Position numbers and translations under genes: made by a program. 9,925 nt of DNA from Methanothrix sp. (lineage in GTDB: Archaea; Halobacteriota; Methanosarcinia; Methanotrichales; Methanotrichaceae): assembly GCA_028679775.1 (NCBI GenBank), contig JAJRAX010000074.1:1-9925 (forward strand), written 5' to 3'. The notes below the pieces were generated by a model. It did no database searches. It worked only from the letters and a program-made list of their open reading frames with translations, and had not been told where the DNA came from. Positions 1 to 6,164 of the stretch are shown here, one piece after another (within the stretch, counting starts at the first letter, position 1; each line of letters begins with the position of its first letter).

Positions 1-113
1 CCATCCTTGAGCCCAGCCGTCACTACCTCTATCTCGGCTCGCCTCAAAATGTCGATGACGCAAATGGCCTCAATCTCCTCAAAGCCATCTGCCAGTGGCA
101 CCAGAATTCTCAT
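1..113 (-). CDS. DJ-1/PfpI family protein, N-terminal part (runs off the window edge)
   Basis: Only the first 37 codons are present. They read MRILVPLADGFEEIEAICVI and continue with a helix and a VVTAGL strand, which is the typical opening beta-alpha-beta unit of the DJ-1/ThiJ/PfpI superfamily. Glu15 in the GFEEIE segment aligns with DJ-1 Glu18, the residue that contacts the reactive cysteine; that cysteine would lie outside the window. Family members include glutamine-amidotransferase-like proteases, chaperones and glyoxalase or deglycase enzymes, so the exact activity cannot be set from this fragment. The ATG at 113-111 is preceded on the minus strand by purine-rich GAGGAG and AGAGG stretches, and no in-frame start lies just upstream. 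The gene is divergent from the small ORF at 311. Confidence 0.87.
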   Translation of the reverse strand, partial: MRILVPLADGFEEIEAICVIDILRRAEIEVVTAGLKD

Positions 114-150
114 GTCCTCTTCATCTCCTCAGCGAATTATTAACATGCAT

Positions 151-161
151 ATCTTATATCT
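151..161 (-). promoter_or_regulatory. Possible TATA box for the DJ-1/PfpI gene
   Basis: On the minus strand the sequence reads AGATATAAGAT, an archaeal TATA-like element. It would place the transcription start roughly 25 bases downstream near 125-130, giving a short leader before the ATG at 113. The match is approximate and the surrounding DNA is AT-rich, so this is a weak call. Confidence 0.35.
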
Positions 162-238
162 ATTACTATGATCGACTTCATTTGTTACTATTTTAAAATT
201 ATTTGCTTCACAAATTTTATGATTGAGGCGCAAATATC

Positions 239-247
239 TTTATATAA
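239..247 (+). promoter_or_regulatory. TATA box for the small ORF at 311
   Basis: TTTATATAA is a near-ideal archaeal TATA element, preceded by an A-rich stretch (CAAATATC) that fits a TFB-recognition element. Transcription would be expected to begin near 268-272, leaving a leader of about 40 bases before the ATG at 311. The 197-base divergent spacer (114-310) holds nothing else that I recognise. Confidence 0.55.
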
Positions 248-310
248 TTCGATGACTTGAGCTTTATTGCTGCTATTCGTGCAGATTGCTAACCATAAAA
301 CCGCAGGCAG

Positions 311-505
311 ATGTTGGTCATGGAATTGAAGAACTCGCAAAACCTGTATCTTATGATGATGTATGTCTACCTGAAAGCCTACAGAGAAGCCCTCACTGAC
401 TTCGAGGTAGCAGTAAAGGATTCCAGCTATCTCGATACGGCATTGATGGCCGTACAGCAGAAATACAAAGAGAAGATCGAGCGCTTCGAAAGAGAGATGA
501 CGTAA
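311..505 (+). CDS. Small orphan protein, 64 aa, with a TPR-like helix
   Basis: I do not recognise this as a named family. The protein is predicted to be almost wholly helical. Residues about 23-47 (AYREALTDFEVAV, then KDSSYLDTAL) follow the spacing of the second helix of a tetratricopeptide repeat, so it could be a minimal TPR-like adaptor or a remnant of a longer TPR protein. The C-terminal 17 residues are strongly charged (KYKEKIERFEREM), suggesting a coiled-coil-like tail. A good TATA box lies about 70 bases upstream. An in-frame ATG at 320 is an equally possible start (MELKNSQ), and neither start has a strong Shine-Dalgarno site. It is flanked by spacers on both sides and seems monocistronic. 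The promoter and codon-like composition favour a real gene, but its size keeps this uncertain. Confidence 0.5.
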   Translation: MLVMELKNSQNLYLMMMYVYLKAYREALTDFEVAVKDSSYLDTALMAVQQKYKEKIERFEREMT

Positions 506-589
506 GCGACATCAAATTGCCGATATTGAAAGCTAATCCAAACTGCGGCTATCGCAACCTACAATAATCCGCCCACCCTATTTTGCATC

Positions 590-895
590 ATGCTCTGCCT
601 GCGCTGCGGAGGATGCTGCCTTCACCTTGATATCTTCGTCGTCAACCCGGCCAGCATCCGGAAAGACGGCAGCATCGATCCCGCCGACCCTGAGAGCATG
701 ATCTTCAAGCCCTCCGGAGAACGCTGCCCGCACCTCTCCTTCGAGACCGCTGCTGAAAAAGGCGGAAGGATCGCAGTCTGCACCATCCACCACATGCCCT
801 GCTATCAGACAACGCCCTGCCAGCAGTTCGAGCAGATCGGGGCCGCGGACGATGTCTGCGTCATGAAGGCGTACTTCGAGACGCTGGGGAAATGA
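590..895 (+). CDS. YkgJ-type cysteine-cluster protein (putative metal or Fe-S binding), 101 aa
   Basis: The product begins MLCLRCGGCC and has further cysteines at 46 (ERCPH), 64 (VCTIHH), 71 (MPCY), 77 (TPCQQF) and 90. The CxxCGxCC opening followed by C-x-IH...P-C...F is the signature of the YkgJ/UPF0153 family, thought to bind zinc or an iron-sulfur cluster. The biochemical role of the family is not established. The start is well fixed: the frame is open back to a stop at 527, but no ATG, GTG or TTG occurs before 590. There is no Shine-Dalgarno sequence in front (CCTATTTTGCATC), so the mRNA may be leaderless or nearly so. The gene ends about 70 bases before the convergent M42 peptidase gene. 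Confidence 0.85.
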   Translation: MLCLRCGGCCLHLDIFVVNPASIRKDGSIDPADPESMIFKPSGERCPHLSFETAAEKGGRIAVCTIHHMPCYQTTPCQQFEQIGAADDVCVMKAYFETLGK

Positions 896-899
896 TCGA

Positions 900-958
900 C
901 AATAAAAATATTTAAAAATTCCTGAAGGCGCACTCCACATCTGGGCACGCTTCAGGAA
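900..958 (-). terminator. Hairpin plus T-tract terminator of the M42 peptidase gene
   Basis: TTCCTGAAG (919-927) pairs perfectly with CTTCAGGAA (950-958), and two more G-C pairs can form after one bulged base. Read on the minus strand, the hairpin starts eight bases after the peptidase stop codon. It is followed at once by TTTTTAAATATTTTTATT (918-901). This is the classic hairpin plus oligo-T layout. In archaea the T-tract is probably the main signal. In the plus direction no T-run follows, so it is less likely to serve the cysteine-cluster gene. Confidence 0.75.
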
Positions 959-966
959 CCTTGAAT

Positions 967-2013
967 CTAAAAGTATTTCTTCGCAGTCTCCAGGCACCTG
1001 GCCATCAGATCTGCCGCCCGATCAACATCGCTCAATGAGAGGACCTCGACTGGAGAGTGGATGTATCGAGTGGCCATGCTGATCACGCCTGTAGGAATGC
1101 CTGACTTGGTGAGGTAGATTGAAGTGGCGTCCGTCGTCCCGCCGTCTGAAGCCTCCAGTTGCACAGCAATGCCGAACTCGCGGGCAGTGCCGACCATCCA
1201 TTCGATAACCTGAGGAGATGCCATGATTCCCCGCCCGGATGCGTCTGCCACAACCACTACCGGCCCTTTGCCCATCTCAATTGGAGCGTCCTTCTTATCG
1301 ATGCCAGGATGATCTCCGGGAATTGTGACATCTGAGGCAATGGCCACATCGGGGTCCAGGCCAAAGGCTGCGACCTTTGCGCCCTTCAGGCCCACCTCCT
1401 CCTGAACAGTAGCCACTGCATAAATCGTGGACTTCGAGCTGGTTCTCTTCAAGGCCTCAATCATTGCTACGAGGCCTGCCCGGTTGTCGAAAGCCTTTCC
1501 GGTTACCCGGTCGCCCTGCAGAGAGGCAAATGTCCTGTCAATGGAGATAGGCGTGCCGACAAAAACTCCAATGGCCTCCGCCTCTTTATCGCTGACGCAA
1601 CCGATGTCTATGAACATGTCTTTGCCCTCGATGATCTTCTTTCTCTCCTCATCCTTCATGACATGAGGTGGCTTGCAGCCGATGACGCCCGTGATGGGCC
1701 CGGATCTCGTGTGGACGATGACCCTTTGGTTCAACAGCGTCTGATCAAACCAGCCGCCGATCCTGATGAACCTGAGGAACCCCTTCTCGTCAACCTGCTT
1801 GACCATGAGTCCGATCTCGTCTGCATGGGCTTCGAGCATGATAGAAGGCTTCTCTCCCTTCTTGATCCCGATGAGGTTTCCCAGTTTGTCCAAATGGACC
1901 TCATCTACATAAGGTGCAATCTCTTCTTTTACTATCTCCTGGACTGATCCTTCCCAGCCGGATATGCCGTGCGCATTGCTCAGCTTCTCCAATAACGTTT
2001 TGATATCGCTCAT
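967..2013 (-). CDS. M42 family metallo-aminopeptidase (TET / FrvX-like), 348 aa
   Basis: A cytosolic di-metal aminopeptidase, probably assembling into the dodecameric TET particle and trimming peptides left by the proteasome. The expected metal and catalytic residues are visible: His63 and Asp65 in EAHADEIG, bridging Asp176 in KAFDNRAG, catalytic Glu205 and metal-binding Glu206 in QEEVGLKG, Asp228 in ASDVT, and His319 in RYIHSPVE. The SDGGTTDA segment (289-296) and the CKPPH motif (113-117) are also family features. Length is normal for the family, so it looks complete and active. The ATG at 2013 has only a weak purine-rich site in front (GAGATGAG). The gene lies 52 bases downstream of mptG on the same strand but has its own TATA-like box, and it ends with a clear terminator. 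Substrate preference cannot be told from sequence. Confidence 0.94.
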   Translation of the reverse strand: MSDIKTLLEKLSNAHGISGWEGSVQEIVKEEIAPYVDEVHLDKLGNLIGIKKGEKPSIMLEAHADEIGLMVKQVDEKGFLRFIRIGGWFDQTLLNQRVIVHTRSGPITGVIGCKPPHVMKDEERKKIIEGKDMFIDIGCVSDKEAEAIGVFVGTPISIDRTFASLQGDRVTGKAFDNRAGLVAMIEALKRTSSKSTIYAVATVQEEVGLKGAKVAAFGLDPDVAIASDVTIPGDHPGIDKKDAPIEMGKGPVVVVADASGRGIMASPQVIEWMVGTAREFGIAVQLEASDGGTTDATSIYLTKSGIPTGVISMATRYIHSPVEVLSLSDVDRAADLMARCLETAKKYF

Positions 2014-2039
2014 CTGCTCATCTCTTGAAACATTTGGAA

Positions 2040-2055
2040 TAAATAATATATGATT
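2040..2055 (-). promoter_or_regulatory. Probable TATA region of the M42 peptidase gene
   Basis: The minus strand reads TCATATATTATTTATT in an otherwise G+C-richer area, which is a good archaeal TATA region. It would start transcription near 2020-2028, a short distance before the ATG at 2013. This suggests the peptidase is transcribed separately from mptG despite the short gap. Confidence 0.5.
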
Positions 2056-2064
2056 TACTCTTTT

Positions 2065-2080
2065 GTCAGGTCATCCTGAC
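2065..2080. repeat. Perfect inverted repeat across the mptG stop codon
   Basis: GTCAGG (2065-2070), the spacer TCAT, then CCTGAC (2075-2080) form a perfect 6-bp palindromic stem with a 4-base loop. It includes the TGA stop of mptG (2068-2066). On the minus strand it is followed by A-rich and not T-rich DNA, so it is not a typical terminator. It lies just upstream of the TATA region of the M42 gene, so an operator role is possible. It may also be chance. Confidence 0.35.
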
Positions 2081-3598
2081 CCTGGCACCCTCATTTCTGG
2101 CGCGGGTGAACAGCACATCTCCGCCTACCTCGCTCATGACCTCTTTGGCTGCGGCCTCGATGTCTCTTCCTCCCGTATCGGTTATGGCATAGACTGCTGG
2201 GCCAAATGAACTGAGCCCGGAGCATACGGCTCCAGCCTCTCTCATGGCTGCCATGAGCCCGTGAACAACTGGATCTTGCAGCATTACCTCAACCCTTTTA
2301 AAACCGATCTCCTGGATCCTGTTCACCGCTGCTCCGAAGTCATCCAGATTCTCTTCGACAACAGAAGGCATCATCCTCACCAGTATCTGATAGCATAGCT
2401 CATGCACCTCGCTAGCGGGAAGCGGGCAGTACTCCCGGAAGATGTCAGCCTCCCGCGCGCCGTGAGCGCCCTGGGCAATGTCAGGCAGGGCCAGAATGAT
2501 CCTCCAGTCTCTCGGAAAATCGTGTCGGGCGATGACTGGCGCAGGCCTGACTCCGCGGGAGGCAGAAGACGGCGAGAAGCTCATCTTCTCCTTTCCCGGA
2601 CCGAAGCTGTGGCCTCCGTCAATTAAAAAGCCTCCTCTCTCAAAGGCTGCAGTGCCAATCCCGCTTGTTCCGCCCCGAGAGATGATCCTAGCTATCTCGC
2701 GCACGGACAGAGGCCTATCGTAAAGCTCGCAGATGGCTTTCGCAGCAGCCATTCCAAGTTGAGTGCCGCCTCCAAGTCCCATGTGCATCCTGTACGCGCT
2801 CTTGATGAACATATGCGCCCCGCCTAAACCCAGATGCTCTTGCACCGCGCGGGCAGCTCTGAGAGCCCTATCTTGGTTCTCGCCATCGACCTGAAGATCC
2901 TCGCTCCTCTCGGCCTCCAGAAGAATGTTTGGCTCGTCTAAAGAGATTCCTACGCCGCCGTCCACCCGCCCAATGCTGCCCGTTAGGTCGGTTAACGTCA
3001 GATGAATCCGCGACGGCGTCTGGATTATCACCCGTCTCTCATCCCTGAAGCTATTGTAGGGGAAGGTCTCCCGAATGGATATAAGCGGAGTGCCGCGGCG
3101 GATGATCTTGTAGCTTCTTGTTAGCATTGTCTCGCGAGGAAATATGCCAAAAGCGCGGCAATGCTCATGGCCGGCAGGCAGAAATGCGGTGCTGGTGATC
3201 TCACGGCGGCTCTCGATACGATGCTTTTTCAATATGACTCCGATTGGAATATCGGCTTTGGTGAGGTCATCTTTGAAGTCAGGCTCAAGCCTTGCGAGAG
3301 GCGTATGGGAGACCGCATAAATCAGAGCCTCTCGGTTGTCTTTCTTTATAAGGAGCACTACCCGAAAATTGACGCTCTCCCCAGGCTTTATTTGCAGCTC
3401 CTCAGCCACGGATTCGTCAGCCGGCACGACGCTTTGCACGAGGGTTTTTATCTCGATCGGACTCTCTGTAACCACCTCCAGAAGATCAGTTACAGATCCG
3501 TCTGTTCCGAGAAGCATCTTCTGGACGGGACTTAACCTTCCGAGGATCTTTTCCAGCTTCAAAATCTCTGTCGCCGGTGAGAAGTTGGATTGGAGCAT
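2066..3598 (-). CDS. mptG: Fused chorismate lyase-like domain and beta-RFAP synthase (methanopterin biosynthesis), 510 aa
   Basis: Two domains are visible. Residues about 15-186 resemble the DUF98/UbiC-like chorismate pyruvate-lyase family, with the HRIESRREI (126-134) and ISIRETFPYNSF (173-184) segments; Arg127 or Arg131 and Glu177 are candidates for the catalytic Arg and Glu. Residues about 188-510 are beta-ribofuranosylaminobenzene 5'-phosphate synthase of the GHMP-kinase fold. This part shows PSRIHLTLTDLTGSIGRVDG (195-214), the glycine-rich MGLGGGTQLGMA (273-284) and RGGTSGIGTAAF (308-319). That enzyme joins PRPP to a 4-substituted benzoate with loss of CO2 and pyrophosphate. The free-standing synthase is about 320 residues, so the extra N-terminus is a true added domain. 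The likely combined role is chorismate to 4-hydroxybenzoate, then coupling to ribose phosphate. The start ATG has GGAGG ten bases upstream (3609-3613). It is divergent from the HMG-CoA reductase gene. Confidence 0.93.
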   Translation of the reverse strand: MLQSNFSPATEILKLEKILGRLSPVQKMLLGTDGSVTDLLEVVTESPIEIKTLVQSVVPADESVAEELQIKPGESVNFRVVLLIKKDNREALIYAVSHTPLARLEPDFKDDLTKADIPIGVILKKHRIESRREITSTAFLPAGHEHCRAFGIFPRETMLTRSYKIIRRGTPLISIRETFPYNSFRDERRVIIQTPSRIHLTLTDLTGSIGRVDGGVGISLDEPNILLEAERSEDLQVDGENQDRALRAARAVQEHLGLGGAHMFIKSAYRMHMGLGGGTQLGMAAAKAICELYDRPLSVREIARIISRGGTSGIGTAAFERGGFLIDGGHSFGPGKEKMSFSPSSASRGVRPAPVIARHDFPRDWRIILALPDIAQGAHGAREADIFREYCPLPASEVHELCYQILVRMMPSVVEENLDDFGAAVNRIQEIGFKRVEVMLQDPVVHGLMAAMREAGAVCSGLSSFGPAVYAITDTGGRDIEAAAKEVMSEVGGDVLFTRARNEGARVRMT

Positions 3599-3655
3599 AA
3601 AAATAAATCCTCCGGCTGGAATAAAGTTTTTCCCCTTCCAAAGGAACTGAGATCT
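3599..3655. promoter_or_regulatory. Short divergent promoter region between mptG and hmgA
   Basis: Only 57 bases separate the two start codons. The A+T-rich stretch around 3620-3630 (AATAAAGTTTTT) is the only TATA-like candidate and reads acceptably on both strands (TTTATT on minus). A single element may therefore serve both genes. The mptG ribosome site GGAGG is at 3609-3613 on the minus strand. Promoters inside the opposite genes cannot be excluded. Confidence 0.4.
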
Positions 3656-4927
3656 ATGACGTCCAGAATATCGGGATTTTACAGGCTTGCTCCCTCAGAG
3701 AGGCTTCTCGCCGCTGCAGAGCAGGCCTCCATAGGAAAAGAGGAGATAGACCAGGTAGAAAGGGGTCTGTCTCTTGACCAGGCTGACAAGATGGTTGAGA
3801 ATGTGGTAGGCATGTTCCAGGTGCCTCTAGGGGTCGCCACCAACTTCGTAATCGATGGCCGAGAGGTTCTCATACCCATGGCCACCGAGGAGCCTTCAGT
3901 CATTGCTGCCGCCAGCAACGGAGCCAGGATGGCCCGGGAAGGCGGCGGCTTCGTCACCACCAGCACTGGGCCCGTCATGCGCGCCCAGATCCAGGCCACT
4001 GGAATCGTCGATCCCTATTCCGCACGTCAGGCCATACTGCATCACAAGGATGATCTGATGAAGATGGCCAACGACAAGGATCCAATGCTCGTTAGGTTCG
4101 GCGGAGGCGTCAAGGATATCGAAGTCCAGGTCATCGACTCCAGGCTGGGGCCAATGGTCGTCACCCACCTCATAGTGGACTGCAGAGACGCGATGGGCGC
4201 CAATGCAGTCAATACCATGGCCGAGGCGCTAGCCCCCAGAATCGAGCAGATAACCGGCGGACGGGTGTATCTGAGAATCATATCCAATCTAGCTGACCTG
4301 CGCTTAGCTAGGGCTCGTGCGGTCTTCAAGGCAGAGGAGATTGGAGGGCACGAGGTTGTTGACGGGATTCTCTTGGCGGCAGAGCTCGCGCAGGTCGATC
4401 CATACCGGGCGGCAACTCACAACAAGGGCATCATGAACGGCGTGACCGCGGTTGTTCTGGCCACAGGAAACGATACCCGCGCTGTAGAAGCCGGAGCCCA
4501 TTCCTATGCTGCAATCGACGGCCGGTATAAATCATTGACTCGCTATGAGAAGAACCGGGACGGGGATCTGGTGGGAAGCATTGAGATGCCTGTGGCCGTG
4601 GGCCTTGTTGGCGGAGCTACGAGGGTCCATCCGGTGGCAAAGACTGCAGTCAAGATTCTGGGCGTCAAGAGCGCTGACGACCTATCGAGGATAATCGCAG
4701 CAGTTGGCCTCTGCCAGAACTTCGCGGCGCTGCGCGCTCTCGCCTCCGAAGGAATTCAGAGAGGACACATGTCTCTTCATGCCAAAAACGTAGCAGTACA
4801 GGCTGGAGCAAAGTGCGACATGATTGAGATCGTTGCCGCCCGCATGGCTGCGGAGCGCAGGATTAGCGTCGATCGGGCCGTTGAGCTGATGGCAGAGCTC
4901 AATGATAAAGCCAAGGGGAACACTTGA
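3656..4927 (+). CDS. hmgA: Class II (degradative-type) HMG-CoA reductase, 423 aa
   Basis: The enzyme interconverts HMG-CoA and mevalonate. In an archaeon it should supply mevalonate for isoprenoid lipids. The sequence matches the class II enzyme of Pseudomonas mevalonii along its length. Catalytic residues are all present: Glu79 (TEEPS), Lys257 (THNKG), Asp273 (TGNDTRAVEAG) and His371 (IQRGHM). Asp142 (NDKDP) sits where P. mevalonii has Asp146, a residue tied to NADH preference, so NADH use is likely. The frame is open further upstream to an ATG at 3590, but that would overlap the divergent mptG start. The ATG at 3656 aligns with the family N-terminus and has AAGGA nearby, so I chose it. The gene overlaps pheA by a TTGA start/stop. 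Most methanogens are described with class I enzymes, so a bacterial origin is possible. Confidence 0.95.
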   Translation: MTSRISGFYRLAPSERLLAAAEQASIGKEEIDQVERGLSLDQADKMVENVVGMFQVPLGVATNFVIDGREVLIPMATEEPSVIAAASNGARMAREGGGFVTTSTGPVMRAQIQATGIVDPYSARQAILHHKDDLMKMANDKDPMLVRFGGGVKDIEVQVIDSRLGPMVVTHLIVDCRDAMGANAVNTMAEALAPRIEQITGGRVYLRIISNLADLRLARARAVFKAEEIGGHEVVDGILLAAELAQVDPYRAATHNKGIMNGVTAVVLATGNDTRAVEAGAHSYAAIDGRYKSLTRYEKNRDGDLVGSIEMPVAVGLVGGATRVHPVAKTAVKILGVKSADDLSRIIAAVGLCQNFAALRALASEGIQRGHMSLHAKNVAVQAGAKCDMIEIVAARMAAERRISVDRAVELMAELNDKAKGNT

Positions 4928-5781
4928 GCAACGATTTGAGCGAAGGTCGCGGCAGCAAAAGCCGCAGCAGCTACAGGATCGGGGCTCTCGGACCAGAGGG
5001 CAGCTATTCGGAGAAGGCGGCTCTTCTCTGGTCCAAGACCAGACCTGGCGCCTCGTTGGTCTATTTTCCGGACTTCGAGGCGGTGCTCGATGCTGTGCAG
5101 GCTGGCGGAGTCGAGGCCGGGATGGTCCCGGTAGAAAATAGCCTGGAGGGAGCAGTAACTGTGGTAATGGATCTGCTCTTGCGTCTGGATGTCGTCATTG
5201 TGGGAGAGGTGAACCTTCCTATCAGGCACTGTCTGGTTGGTAGAGGAGAGGAAGATATCAAGGTCATCCTCTCTCATCCCCAGGCATTGGCCCAGTGCCG
5301 GCAGTACCTGCGAGAGCATTATCCCAACGCAGAGGTAAGGACCACCGGCTCAACCAGCCACGCCGCCCGCCTGGCACAGGAGTTCCCTGAGATGGCGGCC
5401 ATTGCCGGCCAGGAGACCGCAGAGAGATATGGTCTTACAATCCTGGCCAGGGAGATTCAGGATGCAAGCGACAATGTCACTCGCTTTATTGTAACCGGAA
5501 GGGAGGGAATAGCTGCTACCGGACGGGACAAGACATCGCTGATCATCTACCTTGACAAAGACAGGCCAGGTGCCCTCTTCTCCATTCTGGAGGAGTTTGC
5601 CAGACGCAGCATAAATTTGACCCGTATCGAATCCCGTCCTAGCAGGAAGGGCCTAGGAGATTACTATTTTTATATTGATCTAGAAGGGCATATGCATGAT
5701 AGTGCCGTAGGTGGAGCAATAGATGCCATAAAAGAAAAAGCGGCCATGATCCGGGTGCTAGGATCTTATCCGCGGGCATGA
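4924..5781 (+). CDS. pheA: Prephenate dehydratase with C-terminal ACT domain, 285 aa
   Basis: Converts prephenate to phenylpyruvate with loss of water and CO2, the committed step to phenylalanine. The catalytic part covers about residues 18-192: GPEGSYSE (23-30), PVENSLEGAV (69-78), LSHPQALAQC (116-125), STSHAA (143-148) and the TRF motif (186-188), whose threonine is catalytic in this family. An ACT domain follows (about 203-285) with LDKDRPGALFS and the ESRPS motif (236-240), which binds phenylalanine for feedback inhibition. No chorismate mutase or TyrA domain is attached. No ATG fits the N-terminus, so the start is TTG at 4924, overlapping the hmgA stop as TTGA with AAGGGGA just upstream. 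This suggests translation coupled to hmgA. The first 17 residues are a polar extension of unknown use. Confidence 0.95.
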   Translation: MSNDLSEGRGSKSRSSYRIGALGPEGSYSEKAALLWSKTRPGASLVYFPDFEAVLDAVQAGGVEAGMVPVENSLEGAVTVVMDLLLRLDVVIVGEVNLPIRHCLVGRGEEDIKVILSHPQALAQCRQYLREHYPNAEVRTTGSTSHAARLAQEFPEMAAIAGQETAERYGLTILAREIQDASDNVTRFIVTGREGIAATGRDKTSLIIYLDKDRPGALFSILEEFARRSINLTRIESRPSRKGLGDYYFYIDLEGHMHDSAVGGAIDAIKEKAAMIRVLGSYPRA

Positions 5782-5830
5782 TCTCCGCGACTCGAGACAA
5801 ATCGAAGACAAAAAAGTTCTAACCGACACG

Positions 5831-5838
5831 TATATAAA
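5831..5838 (+). promoter_or_regulatory. TATA box of the zinc-ribbon gene
   Basis: TATATAAA stands out in the spacer after pheA and is a strong archaeal TATA match. Transcription would be expected to start near 5858-5862, which gives an unusually long leader of about 90 bases before the ATG at 5953. Confidence 0.6.
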
Positions 5839-5859
5839 CTAGTTCGGACTTGTAAGATA

Positions 5860-5952
5860 GGTTGCATTGGCATTGATTCAAGGAGCTTTTCTTGCGATGT
5901 TTTTGTGGCATAAGTCGATTTTCTAAATCGATATAACGGTACGTGAAATTAA
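5860..5952 (+). promoter_or_regulatory. Long 5' leader with uORF and hairpin upstream of the zinc-ribbon gene
   Basis: The inferred leader contains AAGGAG at 5880-5885 and a 9-codon reading frame at 5897-5926 (MFLWHKSIF, then TAA). It also holds a perfect 7-bp hairpin, TCGATTT (5915-5921), loop TCT, AAATCGA (5925-5931), extendable by one G-U pair. The uORF ends inside the hairpin, so ribosome movement could change its folding. This layout is compatible with a leader-peptide or structure-based control of the downstream gene. The elements are directly visible; the function is inference. Confidence 0.4.
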
Positions 5953-6141
5953 ATGGAAAGATACGGAAGCGGCAGCAGCAGAGGCGGCTATGACAGCGGC
6001 CCCAGAGAGATGCACGATGTTACCTGTTCAGAATGTGGCAAGACATGCCAAGTACCCTTCAAGCCGGATGGCTCAAGGCCAGTCTATTGTAGCGATTGCT
6101 ACCAGAAGCATAAGCCGGCAAGACCACCCAGAAGATACTAA
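5953..6141 (+). CDS. CxxC zinc-ribbon protein, 62 aa, RG-rich ends
   Basis: A very small basic protein with two CxxC knuckles, TCSECGK (Cys24 and Cys27) and YCSDCYQ (Cys45 and Cys48). They frame the segment CQVPFKPDGSRPVYC, a recurrent motif of small archaeal zinc-ribbon proteins. The N-terminus is Ser/Gly/Arg-rich (MERYGSGSSRGGYDSG) and the C-terminus basic (KPARPPRRY), as in nucleic-acid-binding tails. A single zinc ion and RNA or DNA binding are likely, but no defined role is known to me. The ATG at 5953 has only a weak ribosome site (GGTACGTGA). The gene has its own TATA box and a long leader, and is followed by a hairpin and T-tracts, so it should be monocistronic. Confidence 0.85.
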   Translation: MERYGSGSSRGGYDSGPREMHDVTCSECGKTCQVPFKPDGSRPVYCSDCYQKHKPARPPRRY

Positions 6142-6164
6142 TTGATTTGATTGGATCAGAAAAG

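Noticed and set aside
110..124. Four-codon minus-strand ORF (MKRT) overlapping the DJ-1/PfpI start as ATGA
   Set aside because: GAGGAG directly abuts its ATG, leaving no spacing for a ribosome site. More likely chance within the purine-rich leader.
578..997. 139-codon open frame on the minus strand over the cysteine-cluster gene
   Set aside because: It is the antisense of a gene with a clear CxxCGxCC motif, runs through the terminator hairpin and overlaps the end of the M42 gene. The translation has no recognisable family.
3590..3655. N-terminal extension of HMG-CoA reductase from the ATG at 3590
   Set aside because: It would overlap the mptG start and cover the whole promoter spacer. Family alignment places the N-terminus at 3656.
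4777..5319. 180-codon open frame on the minus strand across hmgA and pheA
   Set aside because: It is a shadow of two strongly conserved genes and lacks motifs or a ribosome site.
5782..5952. Possible tRNA or known riboswitch in the spacer after pheA
   Set aside because: No cloverleaf, CCA end or known aptamer core could be seen; only the TATA box, the uORF and the short hairpin are supported.
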